In this document: positions 1 through 6,871 of the stretch, in pieces
Layout of the letters: every line of letters begins with the position of its first letter
How positions within the stretch are numbered: the stretch's first letter is position 1
Assembly (NCBI GenBank): GCA_021827285.1
Contig: JAKAWM010000023.1
Span: 1-13,280 of the forward strand
Source of the DNA: Actinomycetes bacterium
GTDB taxonomy: Bacteria; Actinomycetota; Acidimicrobiia; Acidimicrobiales; Palsa-688
Reading direction: 5' to 3'
Length of the DNA: 13,280 nucleotides
Position numbers and translations under genes: made by a program
Notes under the pieces: model-generated
The model's database searches: none
The model's input: the letters and a program-made list of their open reading frames with translations, nothing else
What the model was told of the DNA's origin: nothing

Positions 1-1434
1 CTTTTGGCCATGGAGGCGGAGGAGCTCATCCGGTCCAACCCGCTCGACGGGGTGGTGCTGCTCTCTGGTTGCGACAAGACGACGCCCGGGTTGCTGATGG
101 CCGCAGGCAGTGTGGATCTGCCCGCCATCATGGTGACGGGTGGCCCGATGCTGAATGGGAAGTACCAAGGCTCCGACATAGGTTCTGGGACCCACGTTTG
201 GAAGTTCGAAGCGGAGCTCAAGGCGGGCCGCATGACCCAGGAGCAGCTGTACGTGGCGGAGGGTTGCATGTCCCGCTCCGATGGCCATTGCATGACCATG
301 GGCACCGCTTCGACCATGGCTTGCATGGCGGAGGCGTTGGGGATGCAACTGCCGGGCTCGGCGACCTGGCCCGCCGCCGACGCCCGCCGTTATGAAGTTG
401 CCCAGGAAGCGGGCATCCGCATAGTGGCGATGGTGGAGGAAGACCTGCGCCCGGCGCAGATAATGGAGCGCCCCGCGTTTGAAAATGCCATCCGTGCCAA
501 TGCCGCCATCGGGGGGTCCACCAACTCCATCATCCACCTGATGGCGTTGGCCGAGCGCCTTGGGGCCCAACTCTCGCTGGACGACTTCGACCACCTGGCC
601 AGGCCGGTGCCGACCCTGGTAGACCTCCTCCCCTCGGGGCACCACTTGATGGAGGATTTCTGCTACGCAGGCGGGCTCCCGGCTGTCCTGAAAGAGCTGG
701 ACGACGCGGGCCTGCTCAACAGTGGCCAAGTGACTGTCACCGGCCGGAGCATGGGCGAGAACATAAGCCAAGCCCAGTGCTGGGACCGAGAAGTGATCCG
801 GCCCTTCAGTGCACCTTTCCAGCCCCCGCGGACTGGTACCGCGGTTCTCCATGGGAACCTCTGCCCCGGCGGAGCCGTAATCAAGCAATCGGCGGCGTCC
901 CCAGAGCTCGCGCAACATCGAGGTCGGGCCATAGTGTTCGACTCACCCGAGGATTATTACGCCGTCAGTGACGACGATGACTTCGATGTTGAAGCCAGCG
1001 ATGTCATTGTTGTGCGGTATGCGGGGCCCAAGGGGTACCCGGGCATGCCGGAGGTGTCCAATGTGGCCCTGCCTGCCAAGCTCTTGAAAAAGGGCGTCAC
1101 GGACATGGTGCGCATCTGCGACGGGCGCATGAGCGGGACTGGGTTCGGCACGGTTGTCCTCCACGTCTCACCCGAGGCTGCCATTGGTGGCCCGCTGGCC
1201 CTGGTGAAGACCGGAGATTTCGTCGAGTTGGACGTGCCGGCCCGTTCGCTGCACTTGGACGTGCCCGATGAGGAACTGCAACGCCGCCGGGCAGCTTGGT
1301 CACCACCCCCGCCCAAGGCTTCCTCTGGTTACATATGGTTGTACATCGAGCACGTCCTGCAAGCGGAAAAAGGTGCCGATTTCGATTTTCTCCAGGGTGG
1401 GCGCGGGCATGGAGTGCCTCGGGACTCGCATTGA
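1..1434 (+). CDS. IlvD/Edd-family dehydratase, probably sugar-acid (aldonate) dehydratase; 5' end outside window
   Basis: This family removes water from 2,3-dihydroxy acids or aldonates to give 2-keto acids, using an Fe-S cluster and Mg2+. The frame is open from base 1 with 477 codons visible. Family members have about 570-580 residues, so roughly 100 N-terminal residues, including the first cluster cysteine, lie upstream. Numbering from the TTG at base 4, visible signatures are GCDKTTP (Cys23 as cluster ligand, Lys25 as the lysine carbamylated for Mg2+ binding), GHCMTMGTAST (Cys96, third cluster cysteine) and DGRMSGT, whose Ser377 matches the proposed catalytic base. The 73-residue spacing between Cys23 and Cys96 equals that I recall for Rhizobium L-arabinonate dehydratase. 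The LNGKYQG/GSGTHVW region looks more like sugar-acid dehydratases than valine/isoleucine IlvD, but the exact substrate cannot be read from the sequence. The gene converges with the prolyl isomerase gene. Confidence 0.93.
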   Translation, partial: LLAMEAEELIRSNPLDGVVLLSGCDKTTPGLLMAAGSVDLPAIMVTGGPMLNGKYQGSDIGSGTHVWKFEAELKAGRMTQEQLYVAEGCMSRSDGHCMTMGTASTMACMAEALGMQLPGSATWPAADARRYEVAQEAGIRIVAMVEEDLRPAQIMERPAFENAIRANAAIGGSTNSIIHLMALAERLGAQLSLDDFDHLARPVPTLVDLLPSGHHLMEDFCYAGGLPAVLKELDDAGLLNSGQVTVTGRSMGENISQAQCWDREVIRPFSAPFQPPRTGTAVLHGNLCPGGAVIKQSAASPELAQHRGRAIVFDSPEDYYAVSDDDDFDVEASDVIVVRYAGPKGYPGMPEVSNVALPAKLLKKGVTDMVRICDGRMSGTGFGTVVLHVSPEAAIGGPLALVKTGDFVELDVPARSLHLDVPDEELQRRRAAWSPPPPKASSGYIWLYIEHVLQAEKGADFDFLQGGRGHGVPRDSH

Positions 1435-1499
1435 GCCCGCCCAGAATGGTTATAGCTTGGCCTTCCTTGCTCGCCGCCCTTGCCCGGTAGGGGGCTCAA
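1431..1499. terminator. Inverted repeat spanning both convergent stop codons; possible bidirectional terminator
   Basis: TTGAGCCC (1431-1438) is perfectly complementary to GGGCTCAA (1492-1499), with 53 bases between. Each arm contains the TGA stop of one of the two convergent genes. A smaller GCCC/GGGC stem can form inside, near 1477-1496. There is no T-tract, so termination function is a weak inference based mainly on the position between converging genes. Confidence 0.25.
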
Positions 1500-2050
1500 C
1501 TCGATTCGGTGATGCTGACCGACTCGATCAAGACTCGTTGTTTGGGTTGTCCTGAGCTGGTGCCGACGGCGTCGATATTGGCAACCACGTCCAGCCCAGA
1601 AATGACCTTGCCGAACAGGGAGTACTGCGGAGGCAAGCGGAGCCCGCTCGGCCCGCTGATTATGAAGAACTGGCTCCCGTTGGTATTGGGCCCGGCGTTG
1701 GCCATGGCGAGGGAGCCCAGCTCGTAGCGGCCCGGTCGTGGTAGCTCGTCCTCAAAGCGGTAACCAGGCCCGCCGCTGCCCGTACCGGTGGGGTCCCCAC
1801 CCTGCAAGACGAAGCCCTTCACGACCCGGTGAAAGACGATGCCCTCGAAATAGTGGTACCGGGCCAGGAAGACGAAGTTGTTCACCGTCTTAGGGGCGGC
1901 AACCGGGTCCAGGGCCAGGACCATGGTGCCCTTGGAACTGGTCAGCTCGGCCGTGTAGCGCCGGGTCACGTCTATGCACATTGGGGGAGGTTCGTCGAAA
2001 CGCTGCCGCTTGGGGCTGGAGCCGTCGGCGGCAGGGCAAGGAAAAGTCAT
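1496..2050 (-). CDS. Cyclophilin-type peptidyl-prolyl cis-trans isomerase
   Basis: Catalyses cis-trans isomerisation of Xaa-Pro bonds during protein folding. From the ATG at 2050 the protein has 184 residues. A GTG six bases upstream (2056) would add two. After a roughly 35-residue N-terminal lead (CPAADGSSP, then PPMCID), a complete cyclophilin fold follows. FHRVVKGFVLQGGDP carries the active-site Arg75, Phe80 and Gln83. ANAGPNTNGSQFFI (about 117-130) is the second family signature, and SLFGKV follows. The usual active-site Trp is replaced in the GLRLPPQYSLFG segment, as in many bacterial forms. I see no signal peptide or membrane segment, so it is probably cytoplasmic. The N-terminal lead with two cysteines (5 and 25) resembles what I recall from Acidimicrobiia homologues. 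Its promoter is probably the TTGACC/TAGGGT pair at 2082-2109. Confidence 0.95.
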   Translation of the reverse strand: MTFPCPAADGSSPKRQRFDEPPPMCIDVTRRYTAELTSSKGTMVLALDPVAAPKTVNNFVFLARYHYFEGIVFHRVVKGFVLQGGDPTGTGSGGPGYRFEDELPRPGRYELGSLAMANAGPNTNGSQFFIISGPSGLRLPPQYSLFGKVISGLDVVANIDAVGTSSGQPKQRVLIESVSITESS

Positions 2051-2081
2051 ACCCACTGTTTAGCGCGGAAAGGAGCTTTGC

Positions 2082-2109
2082 ACCCTAGGCTTTGGTTGTT
2101 GACGGTCAA
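2082..2109 (-). promoter_or_regulatory. Candidate sigma-70-type promoter for the cyclophilin gene
   Basis: Read on the minus strand, TTGACC (2109-2104) and TAGGGT (2087-2082) are separated by 16 bases, close to consensus for an actinobacterial housekeeping promoter. A transcription start near 2075 would leave a leader of about 24 bases before the ATG at 2050. The -35 lies inside a perfect 11-bp palindrome (2099-2109), which could place an operator over it. Confidence 0.5.
2086..2091 (+). promoter_or_regulatory. Possible -10 element for the methyltransferase gene
   Basis: TAGGCT fits TAnnnT and overlaps by two bases the -10 of the divergent cyclophilin promoter, so the two share a CCTAGG centre. 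It lies 7 bases before an in-frame TTG (2099) and 25 bases before the GTG at 2117. No good plus-strand -35 is visible. Confidence 0.3.
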
Positions 2110-2116
2110 AGCTCAG

Positions 2117-2836
2117 GTGCCCGGCGGTGCAAACCGTCTGGCGCGTGACCTGTTCACACCGCTTCCTCGCCACTACGACCGGCTGGCGGAGATCCTGTCC
2201 TTCGGGCAAAACCGCCGCTGGCGGGCCGAAATGGTCGCTCATATCGTCGAAGCAGCTCCCGAGCTCGTGCTCAGTGTGGCGTGCGGCACCGCGGGGGAAT
2301 GCCTGGCGATAGCCCGGCGGTCGGGGGCCAGGGTTGTGGGTGTGGACCTTACCGAAGCCATGTTGCGGCGAGGCCGGGACAACCTGGCCCGGGCCGGGTT
2401 GGTTCAGCGAGCCCACCTGCTCCTGGGCCAAGCCGAAAGACTTCCCTTCCCTGACGCCACCTTCGACGGCCTCTCCTTCACGTACCTGCTGCGCTACGTC
2501 GAGGACCCCCAAGCGACCCTGGAAGAGCTGGCGCGAGTCATCCGGCCAGGTGGCGTCGCCGCCAGCCTTGAGTTCTTTGTCCCCCCGAGCCCCCTGTGGC
2601 GAGCGGCCTGGGGCGTTTACACCCGGGCCGCATTGCCGGCGGCGGGTATGCTCCTGGGAGGAAGGGACTGGTACGACGTCGGGCGCTTCCTCGGCCCCAG
2701 CATCAGTTCCCATTACCGTCGCTACCCGCTCGATTGGGTGCTCAAGGCGTGGGAGCGGGCCGGGTTCATCTCCGTGAGTGCCCGCCCCTTGAGCCTGGGT
2801 GGTGGTCTTGTGATGTGGGGCCGGCGCGGTGGCTGA
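2117..2836 (+). CDS. Class I SAM-dependent methyltransferase (UbiE/MenG-like)
   Basis: Transfers a methyl group from S-adenosylmethionine to an unknown, probably small, acceptor. From the GTG at 2117 the protein has 239 residues. SAM motif I is LSVACGTAGE (about 52-61), with alanine where most relatives have a second glycine. VVGVDLTEAML (about 73-83) supplies the acidic ribose ligand Asp77. FDGLSFTYLLRYVED (116-130) and LARVIRPGG (138-146) are the later core motifs. The FTPLPRHYDRL...LSFGQNRRWR start resembles demethylmenaquinone-methyltransferase-like proteins. The start is uncertain: TTG at 2099 (7 bases after TAGGCT) or at 2078 is also possible, and neither they nor the GTG has a well-spaced Shine-Dalgarno. 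The frame stays open back to 1829, but that part lies antisense to the cyclophilin and is not coding. The stop overlaps the next gene by 8 bases, implying coupling. Confidence 0.88.
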   Translation: MPGGANRLARDLFTPLPRHYDRLAEILSFGQNRRWRAEMVAHIVEAAPELVLSVACGTAGECLAIARRSGARVVGVDLTEAMLRRGRDNLARAGLVQRAHLLLGQAERLPFPDATFDGLSFTYLLRYVEDPQATLEELARVIRPGGVAASLEFFVPPSPLWRAAWGVYTRAALPAAGMLLGGRDWYDVGRFLGPSISSHYRRYPLDWVLKAWERAGFISVSARPLSLGGGLVMWGRRGG

Positions 2837-3629
2837 TCCGCCAGGCCGGGGACCGTTAGGCCCGCCAGGCCGGGGACCGTTGGGCCCGCCAGGTGAGAAG
2901 CAGCCGAGCTGCCGGCCCGCCTTTTACGCCGCGCCACCGGGCCGCTGGCGCGACTGGTGGACATTGCTCCACCCGCCCTACACGGCATGGCACCTCTCCT
3001 ATGTGGTGATCGGGGCTTGCCTGGCGCCTCAGGTCCGCCTCGCCAACCTCGCCGCCACGCTGCTGGCCTTCTTCGGGGCGGTGGGCCTGGCCGCCCACGC
3101 CCTCGACGAGCTAAATGGGCGCCCGCTCGGCACCGGCATCCCTTCCCGTGCCCTCATCGTGGTTGCCGTCTGCGGCCTGAGCCTGGCCATCGGCCTGGGC
3201 ACCGCGGGCATCTTCCGGGTTGGCGGGTGGCTATTGCCCTTCATGGTTGTCGGGCCCGTCCTGGTGGTGGCCTATAATCTCGAGCTCGGAGGGGGCGTGC
3301 TCCATAACGACGTTGGCTTCGGGGCAGCTTGGGGTGCCTTTCCCGCTCTGGTCGGTTACGTGGGCCAGACCGGCTCGCTGTCGTGGGCGGCGGTGGTCGC
3401 GGCTGGCGGTGCCATGGCCATGTCGATGGCTCAGCGCAGCCTGAGCACCCCCGCTCGTCGGTTGCGCCGCCGCGCTCGGAACGTCGAAGGTGAGATCCTC
3501 TTCTCAGACGGGAGCGCCCAACCGCTCGACCAGGCCGCCCTGCTGGCTCCGCTTGAGCGGGCCTTGAAGGCGGCTTCCTGGGGCGTGGTGCTCATGGCAG
3601 CGTCGTTCGCCATCAGCCGACTTACATAG
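2829..3629 (+). CDS. Polytopic membrane protein, possibly divergent UbiA-like prenyltransferase
   Basis: A 266-residue protein with about seven hydrophobic segments (roughly 53-68, 72-91, 107-125, 133-150, 163-180, 184-201 and 247-264). The GTG at 2829 overlaps the methyltransferase stop by 8 bases, so translational coupling is likely. Two loops recall UbiA-family proteins: HALDELNGRPLGTGIP (90-105), similar in layout to the NDxxDxxxDxxxxRP loop, and YNLELGGG followed by GAAWGAFPALVGY (149-177). The aspartates are fewer than in typical UbiA enzymes and residues 205-245 form a charged, arginine-rich loop, so the assignment is tentative and catalytic activity unproven. Pairing with a UbiE-like methyltransferase would fit quinone or isoprenoid-lipid modification. 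The first 25 residues are a Pro/Gly-rich repeat encoded by a 24-bp tandem repeat. Confidence 0.8.
   Translation: MADPPGRGPLGPPGRGPLGPPGEKQPSCRPAFYAAPPGRWRDWWTLLHPPYTAWHLSYVVIGACLAPQVRLANLAATLLAFFGAVGLAAHALDELNGRPLGTGIPSRALIVVAVCGLSLAIGLGTAGIFRVGGWLLPFMVVGPVLVVAYNLELGGGVLHNDVGFGAAWGAFPALVGYVGQTGSLSWAAVVAAGGAMAMSMAQRSLSTPARRLRRRARNVEGEILFSDGSAQPLDQAALLAPLERALKAASWGVVLMAASFAISRLT
2838..2893 (+). repeat. 24-bp tandem repeat, 2.3 copies, in the 5' end of the membrane-protein gene
   Basis: Copies at 2838-2861 and 2862-2885 differ at one base (TTAGGC versus TTGGGC), and a partial third copy (CCGCCAGG) ends at 2893. The 24-bp period keeps the frame and yields an eight-residue PGRGPLGP-type repeat at the N-terminus. 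Copy-number change would lengthen or shorten the N-terminus without a frameshift. Confidence 0.9.
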
Positions 3630-3657
3630 CGCTGGCGCCCGGTCTATTTTGCCGCGG

Positions 3658-4680
3658 CTAGATAGCCCAGGTTGGGGGGCGGGTTGGCCCCGAGCCCGCT
3701 CCGGTAGATCCGATGGCGCTTGCCACCTCGTCAAGATCGGCTTCCCCGAGCTGAAGGGTAGCGGCTGGCAGCCACCCTTCTACCTGGGCCGCATTGCGCG
3801 CTCCCACAATGGCAGCCGTGACCCCGGGCCAAGCCAGGGCCCAGGCGACGGCCACGGCCCCTGGGCCAGTCCCGTACCGGTCTCCTATTTTCCTCAGAAC
3901 GTCTGCTAGGTCCAGGTTGCGCCGGAGCCGCTCGCCCTGAAACTCGGTGTCCCTGGACCGCCAGTCCTCCTTGTCCAGGCGGGCTGCCCGTTCCACCGAA
4001 AAGGCCCCTGTGAGGAGCCCAGCCTGCATGGGGCTGTAGACGATGGCACCCGTCGAGTGCTGGGCGCACCAGGCCAGCTCCGCCGCATAACCCCGCTTTA
4101 TGGCGGAGAAAGGCGGCTGGAGGGTATCGACGTGCCCAACCGTTTCAGCGATCTCCAGTTGGGCGGCGTTGTGGTTGCACAGGCCCGCAGCCCGGATCTT
4201 GCCCTCGTCCTTCATGGCCAGGAGCGTCGCCCAGTAATCCTCGAGGCGGGTGCCGTCTTCGGCGGGCCAGTGCACCTGGTAAAGGTCGATGCGTTCAACC
4301 CGTAGCCGCCGGAGGGACGCCTCCAACTCGGAACGCAGGCTAGCGGCGTCACCCACCCGCCGGGGCGGTTTGCGACGGTCGGATTCGTCCCACACCAGAC
4401 CGCACTTGGTGAAGATGTAGGGCCTGTCCTGCTCGGGTAATCCGTCCATCGCCCGAGCCACCACCTCCTCCGAGTGACCCAGTCCATATACCGCCGCGGT
4501 GTCGATCCAGTTGATGCCGGCTTCGACCGCTCGGTGAATGGCGGCTACCGATTCGCCGTCGTCTTGGGCTCCCCAGGAGAAGGCCCATCCCGCGCCGCCA
4601 GCGGCCCAGGCGCCAAAGCCTACGCGGGTGATGTCCATCCCTGTCTTGCCGAAAGGTCTGGTTGGTAGGGCAGTGATCAT
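3658..4680 (-). CDS. Aldo/keto reductase family oxidoreductase
   Basis: An NADP(H)-dependent TIM-barrel oxidoreductase that interconverts carbonyls and alcohols, including sugar aldehydes and lactols. The 340-residue protein has typical family length and starts at the ATG at 4680. The catalytic tetrad is intact: Asp60 and Tyr65 (WIDTAAVYGLGHSEE), Lys92 (FTKCG) and His137 (DLYQVHWP). The C-terminal cofactor region includes IVGARNAAQVEGWL, the expected AKR position for the adenosine-phosphate contacts. The substrate cannot be inferred. The GFGAWAAGGAGWAF N-terminal pattern recalls the Tas-like group of bacterial AKRs. It lies 20 bases downstream of the metallopeptidase gene on the same strand, so an operon is possible, but TAGGCT exactly 6 bases before the ATG suggests its own leaderless transcript. 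Confidence 0.95.
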   Translation of the reverse strand: MITALPTRPFGKTGMDITRVGFGAWAAGGAGWAFSWGAQDDGESVAAIHRAVEAGINWIDTAAVYGLGHSEEVVARAMDGLPEQDRPYIFTKCGLVWDESDRRKPPRRVGDAASLRSELEASLRRLRVERIDLYQVHWPAEDGTRLEDYWATLLAMKDEGKIRAAGLCNHNAAQLEIAETVGHVDTLQPPFSAIKRGYAAELAWCAQHSTGAIVYSPMQAGLLTGAFSVERAARLDKEDWRSRDTEFQGERLRRNLDLADVLRKIGDRYGTGPGAVAVAWALAWPGVTAAIVGARNAAQVEGWLPAATLQLGEADLDEVASAIGSTGAGSGPTRPPTWAI

Positions 4681-4686
4681 ACCCTG

Positions 4687-4692
4687 AGCCTA
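4687..4692 (-). promoter_or_regulatory. Candidate -10 element for a leaderless aldo/keto reductase transcript
   Basis: On the minus strand TAGGCT is followed by exactly six bases and then the ATG at 4680, so transcription would begin at or next to the start codon. No Shine-Dalgarno precedes this ATG and no clear -35 is visible. Confidence 0.45.
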
Positions 4693-4700
4693 CGGCGCTA

Positions 4701-5258
4701 TCACTCTCCCGGGGGGCACTCTCCGCCTGTCATGTGCAAACCATGGCTGTAGCCAGCCAGCCAGATGGCCGCGTCCTGGGAGCGTGGGTAGCGCGAGACC
4801 AGCAACTTGAAGGCCGGACCGTGGCTTGGTTCGAGCAGGTGCGCCAGTTCGTGGACGAGCACGTAGTCGAGGACCCAAGCCGGTGCCCCCTGGAGCCGGG
4901 AGGAGATCCGCAGCGTCCCGGTGGCGGTGGTGCAGCTACCCCAGCGAGACTTCTCCTGGTTGCTAACCCAACGAACTTCGGCCGGCACCGCCCTTGCCTC
5001 GAGGTACCTGGCTGACAGGTCCCTGGCCCGCTGGGCGAGAGATTCATCATCGGCCCGACCTTGACCTCGGCGACGCCGGAGCAGCCGGCCCGCCAGCTCC
5101 TCAGCCACCCGCTGGCGTTCCCCCATCGGCATCCTGGCTGGCACCAGCACGACGATGCGGTCGCCCTCGAAGCGGGCCATGCACGTGCGCTTCCTCCGGT
5201 CAGACGGCCGCACCTCTATAAAGGGCCGTGCGGCATTGTCTTGGAACGTGCTTTCCAT
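4701..5258 (-). CDS. YgjP/DUF45-family zinc metallopeptidase-like protein
   Basis: Belongs to the YgjP (DUF45, SprT-like/M48-related) group of small zinc-dependent hydrolases. From the ATG at 5258 it has 185 residues. The zinc site is VHELAHLLEPSHGPAF, with His136, Glu137 and His140 forming HExxH and His146 following. Just upstream, SRWGSC (around residue 105) and LRISSRL are the other family hallmarks. No signal peptide or membrane helix is seen, so it is probably cytoplasmic. A GTG at 5270 would add four residues. I prefer the ATG because a TAGGCT -10 element at 5273-5278 would start transcription near 5266, downstream of that GTG, and GAGG lies just before the ATG. Members of the family have been linked to nucleotide hydrolysis and proteolysis, but the substrate here is unknown. 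It is divergent from the flavoprotein gene. Confidence 0.92.
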   Translation of the reverse strand: MESTFQDNAARPFIEVRPSDRRKRTCMARFEGDRIVVLVPARMPMGERQRVAEELAGRLLRRRRGQGRADDESLAQRARDLSARYLEARAVPAEVRWVSNQEKSRWGSCTTATGTLRISSRLQGAPAWVLDYVLVHELAHLLEPSHGPAFKLLVSRYPRSQDAAIWLAGYSHGLHMTGGECPPGE

Positions 5259-5272
5259 GGACCTCGGCACGG

Positions 5273-5278
5273 AGCCTA
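5273..5278 (-). promoter_or_regulatory. Candidate -10 element for the YgjP-like gene
   Basis: TAGGCT on the minus strand is followed two bases later by a GTG (5270) and 14 bases later by the ATG at 5258. A start of transcription 6-7 bases downstream gives a leader of about 8 bases before the ATG, favouring the ATG as translation start. No convincing -35 is visible. Confidence 0.35.
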
Positions 5279-5375
5279 CAACGGCCGGCCGCTCGACGGG
5301 CGGAGGGGCCGCGACCAGCGCGGCCCAACCCTAGTACCGGTGGGCCCAGCACCAGGGGCTTGCCGTGCTGGCACC

Positions 5376-5381
5376 TATACC
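5376..5381 (+). promoter_or_regulatory. Possible -10 element for the flavoprotein gene
   Basis: TATACC is followed by six bases and the GTG at 5388, which directly precedes the ATG at 5391. The last base departs from the TAnnnT consensus. The gene has no Shine-Dalgarno, so leaderless initiation at 5388 or 5391 is plausible. Confidence 0.3.
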
Positions 5382-5390
5382 CTCGTGGTG

Positions 5391-6830
5391 ATGGGCGTCC
5401 CCGATACTGCTGTGGTAGTGGGCTCTGGTCCGAACGGGTTGGCGGCCGCCATAACGCTGGCCAGAGCGGGCCTGGCCGTGGAGGTGTTCGAAGGTGCAGG
5501 CACACCAGGCGGGGGGTGCCGCACGGCCGACCTCACTTTGCCCGACTTCCATCATGACGTTTGTTCGGCCGTGCACCCGCTCGTTCTCGCGTCCCCGTTT
5601 TTCCGTTCCCTGGACCTGGCAAGCAGGGGTGTCAGGATGCTGCACCCCGCCGTGGCCTGCGCCCATCCACTCGACGGGGCGAGGGCTGCAGCCGTGATCG
5701 GTACGGTGGAGGAGACGGCTGCCACCCTCGGCATGGCGGCGGCCCCCTACCGGCGGATGTTCGGTCCGCTGGTGCGCGAGGCGGACAAAGTCCTCCCTAC
5801 CTTGCTCGGGCCCCTGCGCAGCCTCCCACGGCATCCTTTCGCCGTGGCCCGGTTGGGGCTGCCCGGCCTCCTGCCGGCGACCCGGCTTGCCGCAAGGCTG
5901 CGGGGTGCAGAAGCCGGGGCCTTGCTGGCCGGAGCGGCTGCGCACTCGGCGCTGCCTTTGGACCGCCCGGTAACAGGCTCCTTCGGGCTCCTGTTCTTGA
6001 CGCTTGGCCATGCCTTCGGGTGGCCCCTGGTCGAAGGGGGGAGCGGTCGGTTGGTCGGCGCGCTCGTCGCCGAGCTCGAGTCCATGGGCGGGAAGATCTA
6101 TGTTGGCCACTGGGTCAAGTCGTTGGACGACCTGCCCAAGGCGCGGGCCGTCCTTCTCGATGTTGGCGCCCACCAGTTGGCCACGATGGCTGGGGCCCGC
6201 CTCCCGCCCGGCTACCGCCGGGCCCTCGAGCGGTTCGGTTACGGGCCTGGGGTGTACAAGGTGGACTGGGCGCTCTCGGGCCCGGTGCCCTGGGCATCGG
6301 AAGTGTGCCGGCGGGCTGGGACGGTGCATGTGGGAGGCACCTTGGAAGAGGTGGCGGCTAGCGAGGCCGAGGTGGCGGCGGGCCGTCATCCCGAGAGGCC
6401 GTTCTGCATCGTTGCTCAGCCCGCGGTGGTGGACCCCTCCCGGGCTCCCGGCCCTGCCCAGGTCCTGTGGGCCTACTGCCACGTCCCGGCCGGATCGAGC
6501 GTCGACATGACCGAGCGCATCGAGGCTCAGATAGAGCGGTTCGCTCCGGGTTTCAGGGATCTCGTCACCGGGCGGGCCACGAAGACGGCAGTGCAAGCCG
6601 AGGCGGCCAACCCGAACCGCGTCGGTGGGGACATCACGGGCGGGATGGTAACGCTGCGCCAGACACTTTTTCGCCCCACTTTCCGTTGGGAAAACTACAG
6701 GACACCGTTGCCTGGCATCTACCTCTGCTCGTCGTCAACGCCGCCTGGTGGTGGCGTCCACGGCATGTGCGGCTATTGGGCCGCCCGCCGGGCTTTGGCC
6801 GATCTGGCCCGCCCCCGGGCCACCGGTTGA
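5391..6830 (+). CDS. FAD-dependent oxidoreductase, phytoene-desaturase/PYROXD2-like
   Basis: A 479-residue flavoprotein of the NAD(P)/FAD amine-oxidase-like superfamily. The N-terminal dinucleotide-binding fold is VVVGSGPNGLAAAITLARAG (GxGxxG at residues 11-16), with Glu34 ending the second strand to bind the FAD ribose, then GTPGGGCRT. Near the C-terminus, GIYLCSSSTPPGGGVHGMCGYWAARRAL is the second FAD-contacting motif typical of CrtI/PYROXD2-type proteins. The mid-region FGYGPGVYKVDWALSGPVPW also recalls PYROXD2. No carotenoid genes lie nearby, so a carotenoid role is not supported; the substrate is unknown and probably hydrophobic. The frame is open upstream to 5061, but that part lies antisense to the YgjP-like gene. 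ATG at 5391 (or GTG at 5388) starts just before the dinucleotide fold, as expected for the family. Confidence 0.92.
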   Translation: MGVPDTAVVVGSGPNGLAAAITLARAGLAVEVFEGAGTPGGGCRTADLTLPDFHHDVCSAVHPLVLASPFFRSLDLASRGVRMLHPAVACAHPLDGARAAAVIGTVEETAATLGMAAAPYRRMFGPLVREADKVLPTLLGPLRSLPRHPFAVARLGLPGLLPATRLAARLRGAEAGALLAGAAAHSALPLDRPVTGSFGLLFLTLGHAFGWPLVEGGSGRLVGALVAELESMGGKIYVGHWVKSLDDLPKARAVLLDVGAHQLATMAGARLPPGYRRALERFGYGPGVYKVDWALSGPVPWASEVCRRAGTVHVGGTLEEVAASEAEVAAGRHPERPFCIVAQPAVVDPSRAPGPAQVLWAYCHVPAGSSVDMTERIEAQIERFAPGFRDLVTGRATKTAVQAEAANPNRVGGDITGGMVTLRQTLFRPTFRWENYRTPLPGIYLCSSSTPPGGGVHGMCGYWAARRALADLARPRATG

Positions 6831-6859
6831 CGGCCCGCACGCGTACCGGGGGCTGGGGT

Positions 6860-6865
6860 TAGGAT
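6860..6865 (+). promoter_or_regulatory. Candidate -10 element for a leaderless SMP-30-family transcript
   Basis: TAGGAT matches TAnnnT and is followed by exactly six bases and the GTG start at 6872. No Shine-Dalgarno is present. A TTGACG occurs at 6827-6832, but 27 bases is too far to be its -35. Confidence 0.5.
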
Positions 6866-6871
6866 CGCGAC

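Noticed and set aside
1829..2116. Upstream extension of the methyltransferase reading frame
   Set aside because: It lies antisense to the conserved core of the cyclophilin gene, and its translation has no methyltransferase-like content before about residue PGGANRLARDLF.
5061..5390. Upstream extension of the flavoprotein reading frame
   Set aside because: It overlaps the YgjP-like gene and the divergent promoter region. The family normally starts a few residues before the GxGxxG motif, as the ATG at 5391 does.
5331..6596. Long minus-strand open frame of 421 codons
   Set aside because: It is the antisense shadow of the flavoprotein gene. The plus strand encodes clear FAD motifs, while the minus-strand translation is low-complexity and matches no family I recognise.
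6827..6832. TTGACG as a -35 element for the SMP-30 gene
   Set aside because: The distance of 27 bases to TAGGAT is too long for a sigma-70-type promoter, and the hexamer contains the flavoprotein stop codon.
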